From NCBI GenBank assembly GCA_903945495.1, contig CAJAVU010000002.1:1-64000 (forward strand): a stretch of 64,000 nucleotides of DNA, written 5' to 3'. This DNA comes from an uncultured Flavobacteriales bacterium. Lineage in GTDB: Bacteria; Bacteroidota; Bacteroidia; Flavobacteriales_D; Crocinitomicaceae. The notes under the pieces were generated by a model. It saw nothing but the letters and a program-made list of their open reading frames with translations. It was not told where the DNA came from and searched no databases. Shown one piece after another: positions 29,806-38,916 of this stretch. The translations under genes and the position numbers were made by a program. The stretch's first letter is position 1; every line of letters starts with the position of its first letter.

Positions 29806-30924
29806 TTAACGATTCAACATAACTGGCATAACCAGCATAAGAATGTCTTCGTCTTCATTGTCTTTTACAGCTGGCATCAATAATCCTGCACGAGAAGGTT
29901 CACTCATTTCAAGTTTCACTTCTGTTGTGTCAAGATTGTTCAACATTTCCATTAAGAAACGCGAATTGAAACCAATTTCCATATCGTCCCCATCATAATT
30001 ACATGTCAAACGCTCATTCGCTTCATTTGAGAAATCAATATCTTCTGCCGATAACGATAATTCAGAACCAGCTAATTTCAATTTAATTTGATGTGTTGTT
30101 TTGTTGGCGAAAATCGAAACACGTTTGATTGAACTCAAAAATTGAGCACGATCAATAACTAGAACGTTTGGATTTTCTTTTGGAATTACAGCTTCGTAAT
30201 TTGGGTATTTCCCATCAATCAAGCGACAGATTAAAACAATATCGTTGAATGTGAAAATTGCATTTGATTCATTGTATTCCAATAAAACTTCTTCAGCACC
30301 ACTTAAATTTGATTTCAACAAATTCAATGGTTTCTTTGGTAGAATGAATGACGAACTTCCTGTCGCTGTTGAATCTGTTCTGCGGTAACGAACTAATTTA
30401 TGCGCATCAGTCGCAACAAACGTTATGTCTTGTGGACTAAATTGACAGAAAACACCGCTCATCACTGGACGAAGGTCATCGTTACCAGTAGCGAAAAGTG
30501 TTTTATTGATTGCTTTTGAAATAATTTCTCCAGAAATTTTCGTTGTACTGCTATTTTCAATAGATGGAGTTCTTGGGAAATCATCACCGTTGTAACCAAC
30601 CATTTTCGATTTACCATTGTCGTATGCGATTTCAACTGAATAATTTGTTTTATCGATAAGGAATGTACAAGGTTGATCTGGAAGATTTTTTAACACATCC
30701 AACAATAATTTCGCTGGAATCGCAATTTTACCAGCTTCATTTGCTTCGACCTCTAAAGAAGTGCGCATTGTTGTTTCTAAATCTGAAGCAGAAACTGTTA
30801 GTTGTCCGTCAACAATTTCGAACAAAAAATTATCCAAAATTGGCAGCGTATTACTTGTGCTCAAAACACCAGAAATACTTTGTAAGTGACGAAGTAATGT
30901 TGTACTTGATAATATAAAATTCAT
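29806..30924 (-). CDS. dnaN: DNA polymerase III subunit beta
   Basis: MNFILSSTTLLRHLQSISGVLSTSNTLPILDNFLFEI; track N-terminal extension MNKFVINFRE removed. Confidence 0.95.
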   Translation of the reverse strand: MNFILSSTTLLRHLQSISGVLSTSNTLPILDNFLFEIVDGQLTVSASDLETTMRTSLEVEANEAGKIAIPAKLLLDVLKNLPDQPCTFLIDKTNYSVEIAYDNGKSKMVGYNGDDFPRTPSIENSSTTKISGEIISKAINKTLFATGNDDLRPVMSGVFCQFSPQDITFVATDAHKLVRYRRTDSTATGSSSFILPKKPLNLLKSNLSGAEEVLLEYNESNAIFTFNDIVLICRLIDGKYPNYEAVIPKENPNVLVIDRAQFLSSIKRVSIFANKTTHQIKLKLAGSELSLSAEDIDFSNEANERLTCNYDGDDMEIGFNSRFLMEMLNNLDTTEVKLEMSEPSRAGLLMPAVKDNEDEDILMLVMPVMLNR

Positions 30925-30965
30925 TTCTCTGAAATTTATAACAAATTTATTCAACGAAGGCCTTT

Positions 30966-30988
30966 AAAACACACGTTGAATGTGTTTT
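30966..30988 (-). terminator. Candidate A/T-symmetric terminator hairpin between the DUF4340-like gene and dnaN
   Basis: AAAACACA cgttgaa TGTGTTTT, 8-bp stem. Confidence 0.4.
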
Positions 30989-31063
30989 TTTAAACTATTT
31001 ATTAACAATTGAATTGAATCGTTTACAAAAGAGATTTCGATAAATTAGAACAAGAAACAATGC

Positions 31064-32128
31064 TTACAAAGCATTATAAACTGCACTACCTTGTCCTAAG
31101 CTCGATTTTCGTTTGCTTATATCCATTGGGAAGTAAATATGACCTAAAATCAGCGGGTTGAAGACGAAATATTGACATTTAACAACATCTCCAGATGGAA
31201 GTTCACACCAAAAACGATCCATGTCAACATCAACAATTTCACCAAATTCATTTACCGATTGATTTGCTGTTTTAATTCGAAACATGCGTAAAACAGATTT
31301 TTTACCAGAAATTTCTGAAACAGATAATTTAGCAAAAGGCATTGATTTTTTTAAACTATCGACTTGTTTGTCAGAAAGTTCAAAGTTTGCAATGTCGTAA
31401 TGGATTTTTTTGTATTTCTGCAAATAGCGGTAGACCATCGCTGTGTCAATACTTGGTAATCGAACACCTTGCTGATAAACATCTACACGACTTCCTTTTT
31501 TTGTAACCGAAAAACTCAATGTTGGGTCATCATAAACTTTTAATTCAACTTTTGAAATTTGATCAATTCCTAAAGCAAAAATGTTCGTACAAGCCCATTT
31601 GCGCTTGTCAGCAAAGAAACGCGGTTCAATTATTCCGTTTTCTCCTTTAATTTTCATGATAACTGGCTTGCCACTTTTACCAAATTCATCTGAATCTAAG
31701 AGCATAATTTGTCCATAATGGTCAGCAGATGATGGGCCGATGAACCATGTTTTTGTCCATTCGCCATTTTGAAAAATTTCAACTTTCGTGCTTTGTGAAG
31801 CCATTAAATTGGTAAACTTTTCAATTGAGTTTTCAGGTAAATAACCTTTGAATTCAATGTTTTTAAACGTCTCTAAAATAAAGTTTACATTCGGAATCGA
31901 GATACAGTCACCAGTAGCTTCGGTCCATGTCTTTCCGTTTCGAACCAATTCGATTTTATTCGAAAAAGCATCCGTAATAATTATTTTGTCAACTGTGCTA
32001 GTATCCGATATACTGAATTCAATTAACTCCGAATCAGACTTGCCTTTACTTTTCATTAGGTTCATAGTGTACCAAGTTAAAAAGCCTAAAACGCCAACTG
32101 CAACAATTAAAATAATTAGTTTTTTCAT
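31064..32128 (-). CDS. DUF4340-like membrane-anchored protein of the gld locus
   Basis: N-terminal TM, directly downstream of gldG; GKTWTEATGDCISIP resembles DUF4340. Confidence 0.6.
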   Translation of the reverse strand: MKKLIILIVAVGVLGFLTWYTMNLMKSKGKSDSELIEFSISDTSTVDKIIITDAFSNKIELVRNGKTWTEATGDCISIPNVNFILETFKNIEFKGYLPENSIEKFTNLMASQSTKVEIFQNGEWTKTWFIGPSSADHYGQIMLLDSDEFGKSGKPVIMKIKGENGIIEPRFFADKRKWACTNIFALGIDQISKVELKVYDDPTLSFSVTKKGSRVDVYQQGVRLPSIDTAMVYRYLQKYKKIHYDIANFELSDKQVDSLKKSMPFAKLSVSEISGKKSVLRMFRIKTANQSVNEFGEIVDVDMDRFWCELPSGDVVKCQYFVFNPLILGHIYFPMDISKRKSSLGQGSAVYNAL

Positions 32129-32132
32129 AGGT

Positions 32133-33917
32133 TTATTTTTGAACGTACTTTCTTCTTCGTAAATAGCTCATTAGAAGAGCGAACAACAATACAAAAGCAA
32201 TAGGTATCAGGATATTGATAATTTTATAAAAAGTAGCGTCTGCTTTCACTTTTTCTTTGTCGATGGCATGAATATCGATTTGGCGACTGCGAATGTCCAA
32301 TACTGAATTGTCACCGAGCATATAGTCGACCAGATTTTGAAAAAATTCTTGGTTACCAAAATAAACAGGAATGTTTATGCTTGCCATCTCAAAATCCATG
32401 CGTAAATCGTTGAATTGTGTTGGGCGATACATATAACCTTGTCCGTTTCGGGCAGGCATCGAATCATACGAATTGGCTATAAAACGTCCATTTCCAATCA
32501 AAAGAACTTTACCTTCTTTCTTCGATTCAGCTAGGTAACGTGCTGACGGATTGTTCGCATATTCTTCAACGATGCGATTTCTAAAGTGGGATTCAAATTT
32601 CCCTTCCGTTAATGCCGCCAAAATAACTTTGTTGTTTTCATCGGACGGATTCGGCACTAAAACAGGGTTTTCACCATAATTTAATGGCATTGCTAAGCTT
32701 ACCATTGGAGCGAGTCCAGTTGCACTAGCATTGGTTGAAGAAGTTAATATCGGTGTGAATTTATAATTTCCAGAACCGACAGAATCAATTTGACTGGTGT
32801 ACTTTAAAGATACAGGCTCCAAATTACGTGATATTGGATGCTTCGTTGGTGTTGCCAATACATGGAAAAACCAAGGGATTTTTGATTGATTGGCGAATGG
32901 AACAGGTTTATCAACGCAGCTAACATCAACAACATAATTATCGTTTAATTTTAATCCATAATCAAAGAGCATACGTTCAATTCCTGTGTCGTAACGCATG
33001 GTATGTGTTGAACCATTTCGATTGAGTGTGTCTTCATTTAGGTATAGCGCATCAATAAAACACATCAATCGACCACCGTTCATGACGAATTGATCGATGA
33101 CGAACAAGTCTTTGTCACTGAATTTTTGGGTTGGTCGAGCAATGATTAATCCATCTAAATTATCAAGCGCCGCTAATGAATCGTTTATGGTGATATCCGC
33201 AATCGAGAAGTAAGGAGCGATTAAAGAACGAACGCGCTGTGTCTGTTGGAAATTTAATTCTCCGTGTCCTTGTAAGAAAGCAACTCTAGGCTTTTTAATC
33301 AAGGTTGTTTTGCGCAACGAACTGACAAGAATGTATTCTAAGTTTTTCGTTGAATTATCAATTAAATCCGTTAATTCTTCTAAAACATATGGATGTTCAA
33401 CAGGCGTTCCAGGTAAAAATTGAATCGTTTGAACAGTTGTTCCTCCATAATCAATCACCGCACCAGGCCAAAGCATTTTTTTGATCTGAGAACCATCTTT
33501 CATGTAGACAATTTCCAACGGCATGATGCCTTTTCCTTTAGCGTACAACTGTTCAAAAAGTGCTTGCTTTTCTCCTTCTGTACCAACATTTGGATCCAAA
33601 AATTGGAATTCAATGCGGTCACCAGCAATTTCTTTAAATTCTTGCAGTTTAGCTTCAATTTCATTTCTCAAATGCTTGATTTCTGCCGGTAATTCACCTT
33701 CAAGATAAATCTTAATACTTACGCGATTTTTAAACTGCTCTTTATTTTCAAGAAAGGCAATCGTTCCATTTGTTAGTGAATAACGCTGATCTTCGGTCAT
33801 ATCGATTCTTGTATACAAGAACGAACTGATAATGTTAATTAAGATTATTGCAGCGATAACAATTGCAAGAAAAGTCCAATTAAATAAACCTTTGGTGATT
33901 TTTTTCTTTTCTGACAT
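32133..33917 (-). CDS. gldG: Gliding-motility ABC transporter auxiliary protein GldG
   Basis: N- and C-terminal TM helices, SSFLYTRIDMTEDQRYSLTNGTIAFLE, FLQGHGELNF; next to gldF. Confidence 0.9.
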   Translation of the reverse strand: MSEKKKITKGLFNWTFLAIVIAAIILINIISSFLYTRIDMTEDQRYSLTNGTIAFLENKEQFKNRVSIKIYLEGELPAEIKHLRNEIEAKLQEFKEIAGDRIEFQFLDPNVGTEGEKQALFEQLYAKGKGIMPLEIVYMKDGSQIKKMLWPGAVIDYGGTTVQTIQFLPGTPVEHPYVLEELTDLIDNSTKNLEYILVSSLRKTTLIKKPRVAFLQGHGELNFQQTQRVRSLIAPYFSIADITINDSLAALDNLDGLIIARPTQKFSDKDLFVIDQFVMNGGRLMCFIDALYLNEDTLNRNGSTHTMRYDTGIERMLFDYGLKLNDNYVVDVSCVDKPVPFANQSKIPWFFHVLATPTKHPISRNLEPVSLKYTSQIDSVGSGNYKFTPILTSSTNASATGLAPMVSLAMPLNYGENPVLVPNPSDENNKVILAALTEGKFESHFRNRIVEEYANNPSARYLAESKKEGKVLLIGNGRFIANSYDSMPARNGQGYMYRPTQFNDLRMDFEMASINIPVYFGNQEFFQNLVDYMLGDNSVLDIRSRQIDIHAIDKEKVKADATFYKIINILIPIAFVLLFALLMSYLRRRKYVQK

Positions 33918-33920
33918 GCC

Positions 33921-34652
33921 TTATTTTTTTAATGTTTTAATAACTGTTAAAGCAGCATAAATAAAAATGCCAATAAATGTCAAGAAATAGATTATGTCAC
34001 TTGTATCGATTATTCCTTTTTTGATGGCATCGTAGTGATAAGAAAGGCTTGTGTATTGAACAACGTAATCAAATCTCCCCATTAGGTTAAAAGATCCCAG
34101 TAGGCGAAGACCGTCAAAAAATATCCAGCATAAAAACATAGAAAGTATAAAAGCAACGATTTGACTGCTTGTAATGGAAGAAGCAAAAATGCCAATTGAA
34201 ACAAATGCTGCGCCAATCATAACGAGACCAACGTATGAAGTAAAGGTTGCGCCACCATCGATCACGCCCACAGGAGCGCCAAGGTTGTACATCGAAATAT
34301 AGTATGTTATGGTTGGTAAAATGGCAACGACTAATAAAGTAACTCCTGCAAAATATTTTGCCATTAGAATTTTTAAGTCAGATATAGGGCGTGTAAACAA
34401 CAATTCGATTGTGCCAGTTCGACGCTCTTCTGCGATAGAACGCATGGTAATTGCTGGAATTAAAATCAAGAAAATGATAGGGGACAAATTGAAAAATGGA
34501 ATTAAATCCGATTCAGAACCTTGCAGTAAGTTGGTATTGTAGGTAATGATCCAATGAAAAAGCCCCGAGGCAATTAAATAGATTAAAATAAAAATATACC
34601 CAATAATTGATGTTAGGAAACTTTTTATTTCTTTGAAATAAAGTGCTCTCAT
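33921..34652 (-). CDS. gldF: Gliding-motility ABC transporter permease GldF
   Basis: MRALYFKEIKSFLTSIIGYIFILIYL; PAITMRSIAEERRTGTIELLFTRPISD. Confidence 0.9.
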   Translation of the reverse strand: MRALYFKEIKSFLTSIIGYIFILIYLIASGLFHWIITYNTNLLQGSESDLIPFFNLSPIIFLILIPAITMRSIAEERRTGTIELLFTRPISDLKILMAKYFAGVTLLVVAILPTITYYISMYNLGAPVGVIDGGATFTSYVGLVMIGAAFVSIGIFASSITSSQIVAFILSMFLCWIFFDGLRLLGSFNLMGRFDYVVQYTSLSYHYDAIKKGIIDTSDIIYFLTFIGIFIYAALTVIKTLKK

Positions 34653-34811
34653 TCTATGTATTTAATTAATGTCCCCAAAATTAAGATTTCCTTTTGAAAC
34701 ATCAATAGGGATTTAGTTTATAGCAACGATTATTGATTAAAAGGGAATTGTTTATAACCTTCTTGGACTAGGGGAGGTCCTGCAACAATTGAATTGGGGC
34801 TGTAAAAATCG

Positions 34812-34847
34812 AAAAAGTCCCGTCCGTTGATACGGTACGAGACTTTT
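34812..34847 (-). terminator. Terminator for the cold-shock gene
   Basis: AAAAAGTCCCGTCCGttgataCGGTACGAGACTTTT imperfect stem. Confidence 0.65.
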
Positions 34848-34874
34848 AAGAATTAATTTGATGAAATATATTAG

Positions 34875-35066
34875 TTAAGCTAACTTCACATTCACAGCAT
34901 TCAATCCTTTTCTTCCTTCTTCAAGTTCGAATTCAACTTCGTCGTTTTCTTTAACCTTGTCAACAAGACCTGAAACATGTACAAAGTACTCTTTACTTGA
35001 ATCAGACTCGATAATGAAACCAAATCCTTTAGTTTCATTGAAGAATTTAACAACTCCTTTACTCAT
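34875..35066 (-). CDS. Cold-shock domain protein (CspA family)
   Basis: MSKGVVKFFNETKGFGFIIESDSSKEYFVHVSGL. Confidence 0.95.
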   Translation of the reverse strand: MSKGVVKFFNETKGFGFIIESDSSKEYFVHVSGLVDKVKENDEVEFELEEGRKGLNAVNVKLA

Positions 35067-35174
35067 TATTACGCGTATTAATTTTTGCTAAAGATATACT
35101 TATAATTTAATTAGTGCGATTTTTTTTAAAATTTCTAAAGTATATTTTTTTTGCTAACACTTGATGTAGAGCAC

Positions 35175-35483
35175 TTAAGCGTTTAAATCAAAGCCGTTGA
35201 AGTGTTCTTTTACGCTCCACGCTTCGGGTTTTTCGGAGAACCAAGGTTTGATTTTTGGCCAGATTTCACCGAATGTTTCAGACGTTCTGTAATGTGCTAA
35301 ATCACGTTCATTTTCCCAATGACTATATGTCATCACAATGTTCGGATCATTCAAATCACGCAATAATTTCATTCCTAAACAACCTGGAAATTCATTTACC
35401 TTGTGTTTTACGGTTTCGAAAAATTCTAAAAAGCCGTCAATTTTATCTTCTTGAAAGTGAAGTTTTACGATTCTGATTAGCAT
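35175..35483 (-). CDS. ABM-domain protein (putative quinol monooxygenase)
   Basis: LIRIVKLHFQEDKIDGFLEFFETVKHKVNEFPGCLGMKLLRDLNDPNIVMTYSHWENERDLAHYRTSETF. Confidence 0.82.
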   Translation of the reverse strand: MLIRIVKLHFQEDKIDGFLEFFETVKHKVNEFPGCLGMKLLRDLNDPNIVMTYSHWENERDLAHYRTSETFGEIWPKIKPWFSEKPEAWSVKEHFNGFDLNA

Positions 35484-36340
35484 TAAAATAAAGATTCAAG
35501 TGTGTTTCTCGACCCACGAGGTGTAAATTCAATGCGTATTACATCACCAATGCGAACACCAAATAAGCGTTCTGCTCCACCGTTGCTCATGTTTGCTCCT
35601 CGGTTTATTGCGATTTCTAATAATCCATTGTTATTGAAAATGGCCACTTTTTCACCATTCGGAACAGAATTATAGGTTGCCGAGATCTCATCAATATGAT
35701 AATCCTTGTTGCGATAGAAGATGGTAAACGGCGTATCTTTTCCAAAGCGATCAAATAAACTTTCGTGAACGTTTGTAATTAAATTCCCATAATTATCAAT
35801 GTGTTGAACAGAACCTTTAATTAAATTGGTTTCAATTACAGGATTGATAGCAAAGGCTTTTTTGAATGAGTTGAAAGAAGAAGCAAAAGATTCAATCGTT
35901 TCGCCATTTACAATTCGACAAGCTGCCGGAACGAGCATGTTTTTCGTTGGGAATTTAAATAAATCCATTCGAGATAAAACATCGTCGATTCTGAAAAATC
36001 CTTCATGCGCATTGTCGTTTAAGAAAGCACCAAAAAAACCATTGTCATTCGAAACAAAATAATGCCCTTTGAATTTCATGATGGAAGGAAAAGAGCCTTC
36101 TGATCCAGAAAAATTGACCATCGGTTCACTATCTACTCCAACAATGTGAACTGTTCCTTCTGGAAATTCTTCAAAACAAGAAGAAACATAATACGCGGCT
36201 TCAGCAATATCGAAGGGTTTGACAGTATGCGAAACATCAACAATGTGCGCAGAAGGACAATGGCGGTAAATGGCACCTTTGATTGCTGCGACGTAATGAT
36301 CGCGCACTCCCATATCTGTTGTTAATGTAATTATTTGCAT
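35483..36340 (-). CDS. S-adenosyl-L-methionine hydrolase (DUF62 family)
   Basis: MQIITLTTDMGVRDHYVAAIKGAIYRHCPSAHIVDVSHTVKPFDIAEAAYYV. The track ORF extends 61 codons further upstream; ATG 36340 is chosen from the family start. Confidence 0.88.
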   Translation of the reverse strand: MQIITLTTDMGVRDHYVAAIKGAIYRHCPSAHIVDVSHTVKPFDIAEAAYYVSSCFEEFPEGTVHIVGVDSEPMVNFSGSEGSFPSIMKFKGHYFVSNDNGFFGAFLNDNAHEGFFRIDDVLSRMDLFKFPTKNMLVPAACRIVNGETIESFASSFNSFKKAFAINPVIETNLIKGSVQHIDNYGNLITNVHESLFDRFGKDTPFTIFYRNKDYHIDEISATYNSVPNGEKVAIFNNNGLLEIAINRGANMSNGGAERLFGVRIGDVIRIEFTPRGSRNTLESLF

Positions 36341-36445
36341 AACCTTTGTTTCGGTGGTATTTTGTCCCGAATAATTTTCTAATTTTGAAGCAAAAATAAG
36401 GTAAATAGACCGATTTTTAATGAAACAAACGACAAAATAGTTAGA

Positions 36446-37441
36446 TTGCAAGAGAAAATTATCGAAATTAAAGGGATAAATCCCGCAGAACTGTTTGGTG
36501 TGAATAATGCAAATTTGAAACACATCAAAAGTTTCTTCCCGAAATTAAAGGTGGTTGCACGTGGAAATGTGCTGACAATAGCTGGTGACGAAGAGGCTAT
36601 GGATCAATTCGAACGCAAGTTTGAATTGATTATACAACACTATCATAACTTCAACGCTGTTACGGAAAATAATATCGATAATTTGATGATGGAAGATGGT
36701 TCCAAAATGATTTCAATCGATGATGGTTCGGAAACGATTGTTCATGGAAATGGCGGAGCAAAAATCAAGGCGCGCACTTTAAATCAGAAGAAACTTGTTC
36801 AAGCAATTAAAGCACAAGACATGGTGTTTGCTGTGGGACCAGCCGGAACAGGAAAAACATATACAGCGGTTGCAATGGCAGTTCGTGCTTTAAAAGCGAA
36901 AGAAGTTAAGCGAATCGTTCTGACGCGACCCGCAGTTGAAGCAGGGGAGAACCTTGGTTTCTTACCAGGAGATTTAAAAGAAAAGTTAGATCCTTATTTA
37001 ATGCCCTTGTATGACGCTTTGCGTGATATGATTCCGCCAGAAAAGTTAGCCGATATGTTGGAATTTGGAATCATCGAAATAGCTCCTTTGGCATTTATGC
37101 GTGGTCGCACTTTAGACAAAGCATTTGTGATTTTGGACGAGGCGCAAAATACGACTTCCATGCAAATGAAAATGTTTTTGACGCGTATGGGAATGACTGC
37201 AAAATTTGTCATAACTGGTGATATGTCACAGGTGGACTTACCGCACAAACAGCGTTCTGGTCTTTCTTATGCCCTGGATGTTTTAAATGAGGTTGAGGGA
37301 ATCGAAGTGGTTCGATTAGGCCAGAATGACGTAATTCGTCATAGCTTAGTAAAACGGATTATAGAAGCGTTTGACATCGCAGAAGCAGCTGAAAAGCAAG
37401 CAAAATTTGAAAAAGAACAAAAAGCAAAGAATCAGGAATAA
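36446..37441 (+). CDS. PhoH-family ATPase
   Basis: GPAGTGKTYTAVAMAV, FVILDEAQNTTSMQMKMFLTRMG, ITGDMSQVDLP. Apparent TTG start. Confidence 0.92.
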   Translation: MQEKIIEIKGINPAELFGVNNANLKHIKSFFPKLKVVARGNVLTIAGDEEAMDQFERKFELIIQHYHNFNAVTENNIDNLMMEDGSKMISIDDGSETIVHGNGGAKIKARTLNQKKLVQAIKAQDMVFAVGPAGTGKTYTAVAMAVRALKAKEVKRIVLTRPAVEAGENLGFLPGDLKEKLDPYLMPLYDALRDMIPPEKLADMLEFGIIEIAPLAFMRGRTLDKAFVILDEAQNTTSMQMKMFLTRMGMTAKFVITGDMSQVDLPHKQRSGLSYALDVLNEVEGIEVVRLGQNDVIRHSLVKRIIEAFDIAEAAEKQAKFEKEQKAKNQE

Positions 37442-37485
37442 TCAATTGAGATGAAATCCTTAAAATAGATTAAAACGAGTATAGA

Positions 37486-38433
37486 ATGAGCAACGCAATT
37501 ATTAAAACAGATTTTAATTTCCCAGGACAAAAAGCAGTTTACAAAGGAAAAGTTCGCGATGTATATACACTAGAAAATGATATTTTGGTGATGGTTGCAT
37601 CTGATCGTATTTCAGCTTTTGATCACATTTTGCCAAAAGGAATTCCTCACAAAGGTCAAGTTTTAAATCAAGTTGCTACGCTGTTCTTAAATGCTACAAA
37701 AGATATCGTTCCGAATTGGTTGATTGGAACACCAGACCCAGCTGTGGCAGTTGGTTATGCTTGTGATCCTGTGCGCGTTGAGATGGTTATTCGTGGCTAT
37801 TTGGCAGGACATTCTGCACGTGAATATAAATTAGGAAAACGTGAATTGTGTGGTGTTGCACTTCCAGATGGAATGAAGGAGAATGATAAATTTCCAGCGC
37901 CGATTATTACGCCCGCTTCAAAAGCAGAAGAAGGACATGATGAAGATATTTCACGTGAAGAAATCATTGCTCAGAATATTGTTCCAGAAGCGATTTATGT
38001 GCAAATGGAAAACTATACGCGTGCTTTATTTCAACGAGGTACCGAAATGGCTGCTGCTCGTGGATTAATCTTGGTTGATACAAAATATGAGTTTGGTATT
38101 CGCAACGGTGAAGTAGTGTTGATTGATGAAATTCATACGCCAGATTCATCGCGTTATTTCTATGCAGAAGGTTATCAGGAAAGACAGGATAATAACGAGC
38201 CGCAAAAACAATTATCGAAAGAATTTGTGCGTCAATGGTTGATTGAAAACAATTTCCAAGGATTGGATGGACAAACTATGCCGGTGATGCCAGACGATTT
38301 TGTGCAAGTTGTAACTGAACGATACATTGAGTTATATGAGCGCATCACAGGAAACGATTTTGAAGAAGCGGATACTTCCAACATTGAAGGTCGCATTCAA
38401 GCGAATGTTGAGGCTTTCTTGAAAACGCTTTAA
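37486..38433 (+). CDS. purC: Phosphoribosylaminoimidazole-succinocarboxamide synthase
   Basis: [55 protein letters not shown]. Confidence 0.95.
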   Translation: MSNAIIKTDFNFPGQKAVYKGKVRDVYTLENDILVMVASDRISAFDHILPKGIPHKGQVLNQVATLFLNATKDIVPNWLIGTPDPAVAVGYACDPVRVEMVIRGYLAGHSAREYKLGKRELCGVALPDGMKENDKFPAPIITPASKAEEGHDEDISREEIIAQNIVPEAIYVQMENYTRALFQRGTEMAAARGLILVDTKYEFGIRNGEVVLIDEIHTPDSSRYFYAEGYQERQDNNEPQKQLSKEFVRQWLIENNFQGLDGQTMPVMPDDFVQVVTERYIELYERITGNDFEEADTSNIEGRIQANVEAFLKTL

Positions 38434-38438
38434 TACGG

Positions 38439-38798
38439 ATGAAAAAAACGCTAGTTATTGGTGCGAGTTTAAATCCAGAACGCTATTCGTTTAGGGCGAT
38501 TAAAGCATTGAGAATGGCTGGTCATACTGTTGTTGCGTTTGGTTTAAAGGAAGGGCTAGTTGAGGATGTATACGTTCAGAAAGAATGGCAGTGCTCCTCA
38601 GATATTGATACAGTAACGATATATATGAATCCACAGCGACAAGTTGAATTGTATGATAAAATCATTGACTTGCATCCAAAACGGGTGATTTTTAATCCAG
38701 GAACTGAAAATCCGGAATTCGAGACCTTGTTGGCTTCAGAGGGTGTTGAAACAGAAATTGCATGTACTTTGGTTTTGCTGTCAATTGATGACTACTAA
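38439..38798 (+). CDS. CoA-binding domain protein
   Basis: KTLVIGASLNPERYSFRAIKALRMAGHTVVAFGLKEG; VIFNPGTENPEFE. Confidence 0.82.
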   Translation: MKKTLVIGASLNPERYSFRAIKALRMAGHTVVAFGLKEGLVEDVYVQKEWQCSSDIDTVTIYMNPQRQVELYDKIIDLHPKRVIFNPGTENPEFETLLASEGVETEIACTLVLLSIDDY

Positions 38799-38884
38799 GA
38801 GTGATTCAAACTGTTTTTATGAATTTTTAGGTTTTCGGTAAGCAGTTTTATCGTTTTTCTTTTCCGTATCAAGGTCGCAATGCG

Positions 38885-38892
38885 TATTTTTG
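38885..38892 (+). promoter_or_regulatory. Candidate -7 box (TATTTTTG) for ccsBA
   Basis: TAnnTTTG match 24 nt before ATG 38917. Confidence 0.4.
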
Positions 38893-38916
38893 CTACTAAA
38901 TATACACGGACAAATT

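Noticed and set aside
34653-34811. Gap between gldF and the cold-shock gene terminator considered as an ncRNA (contains GGACTAGGGGAGGTCC)
   Set aside because: Only a short 4-bp-arm hairpin and no clear promoter or terminator of its own; not enough to call.
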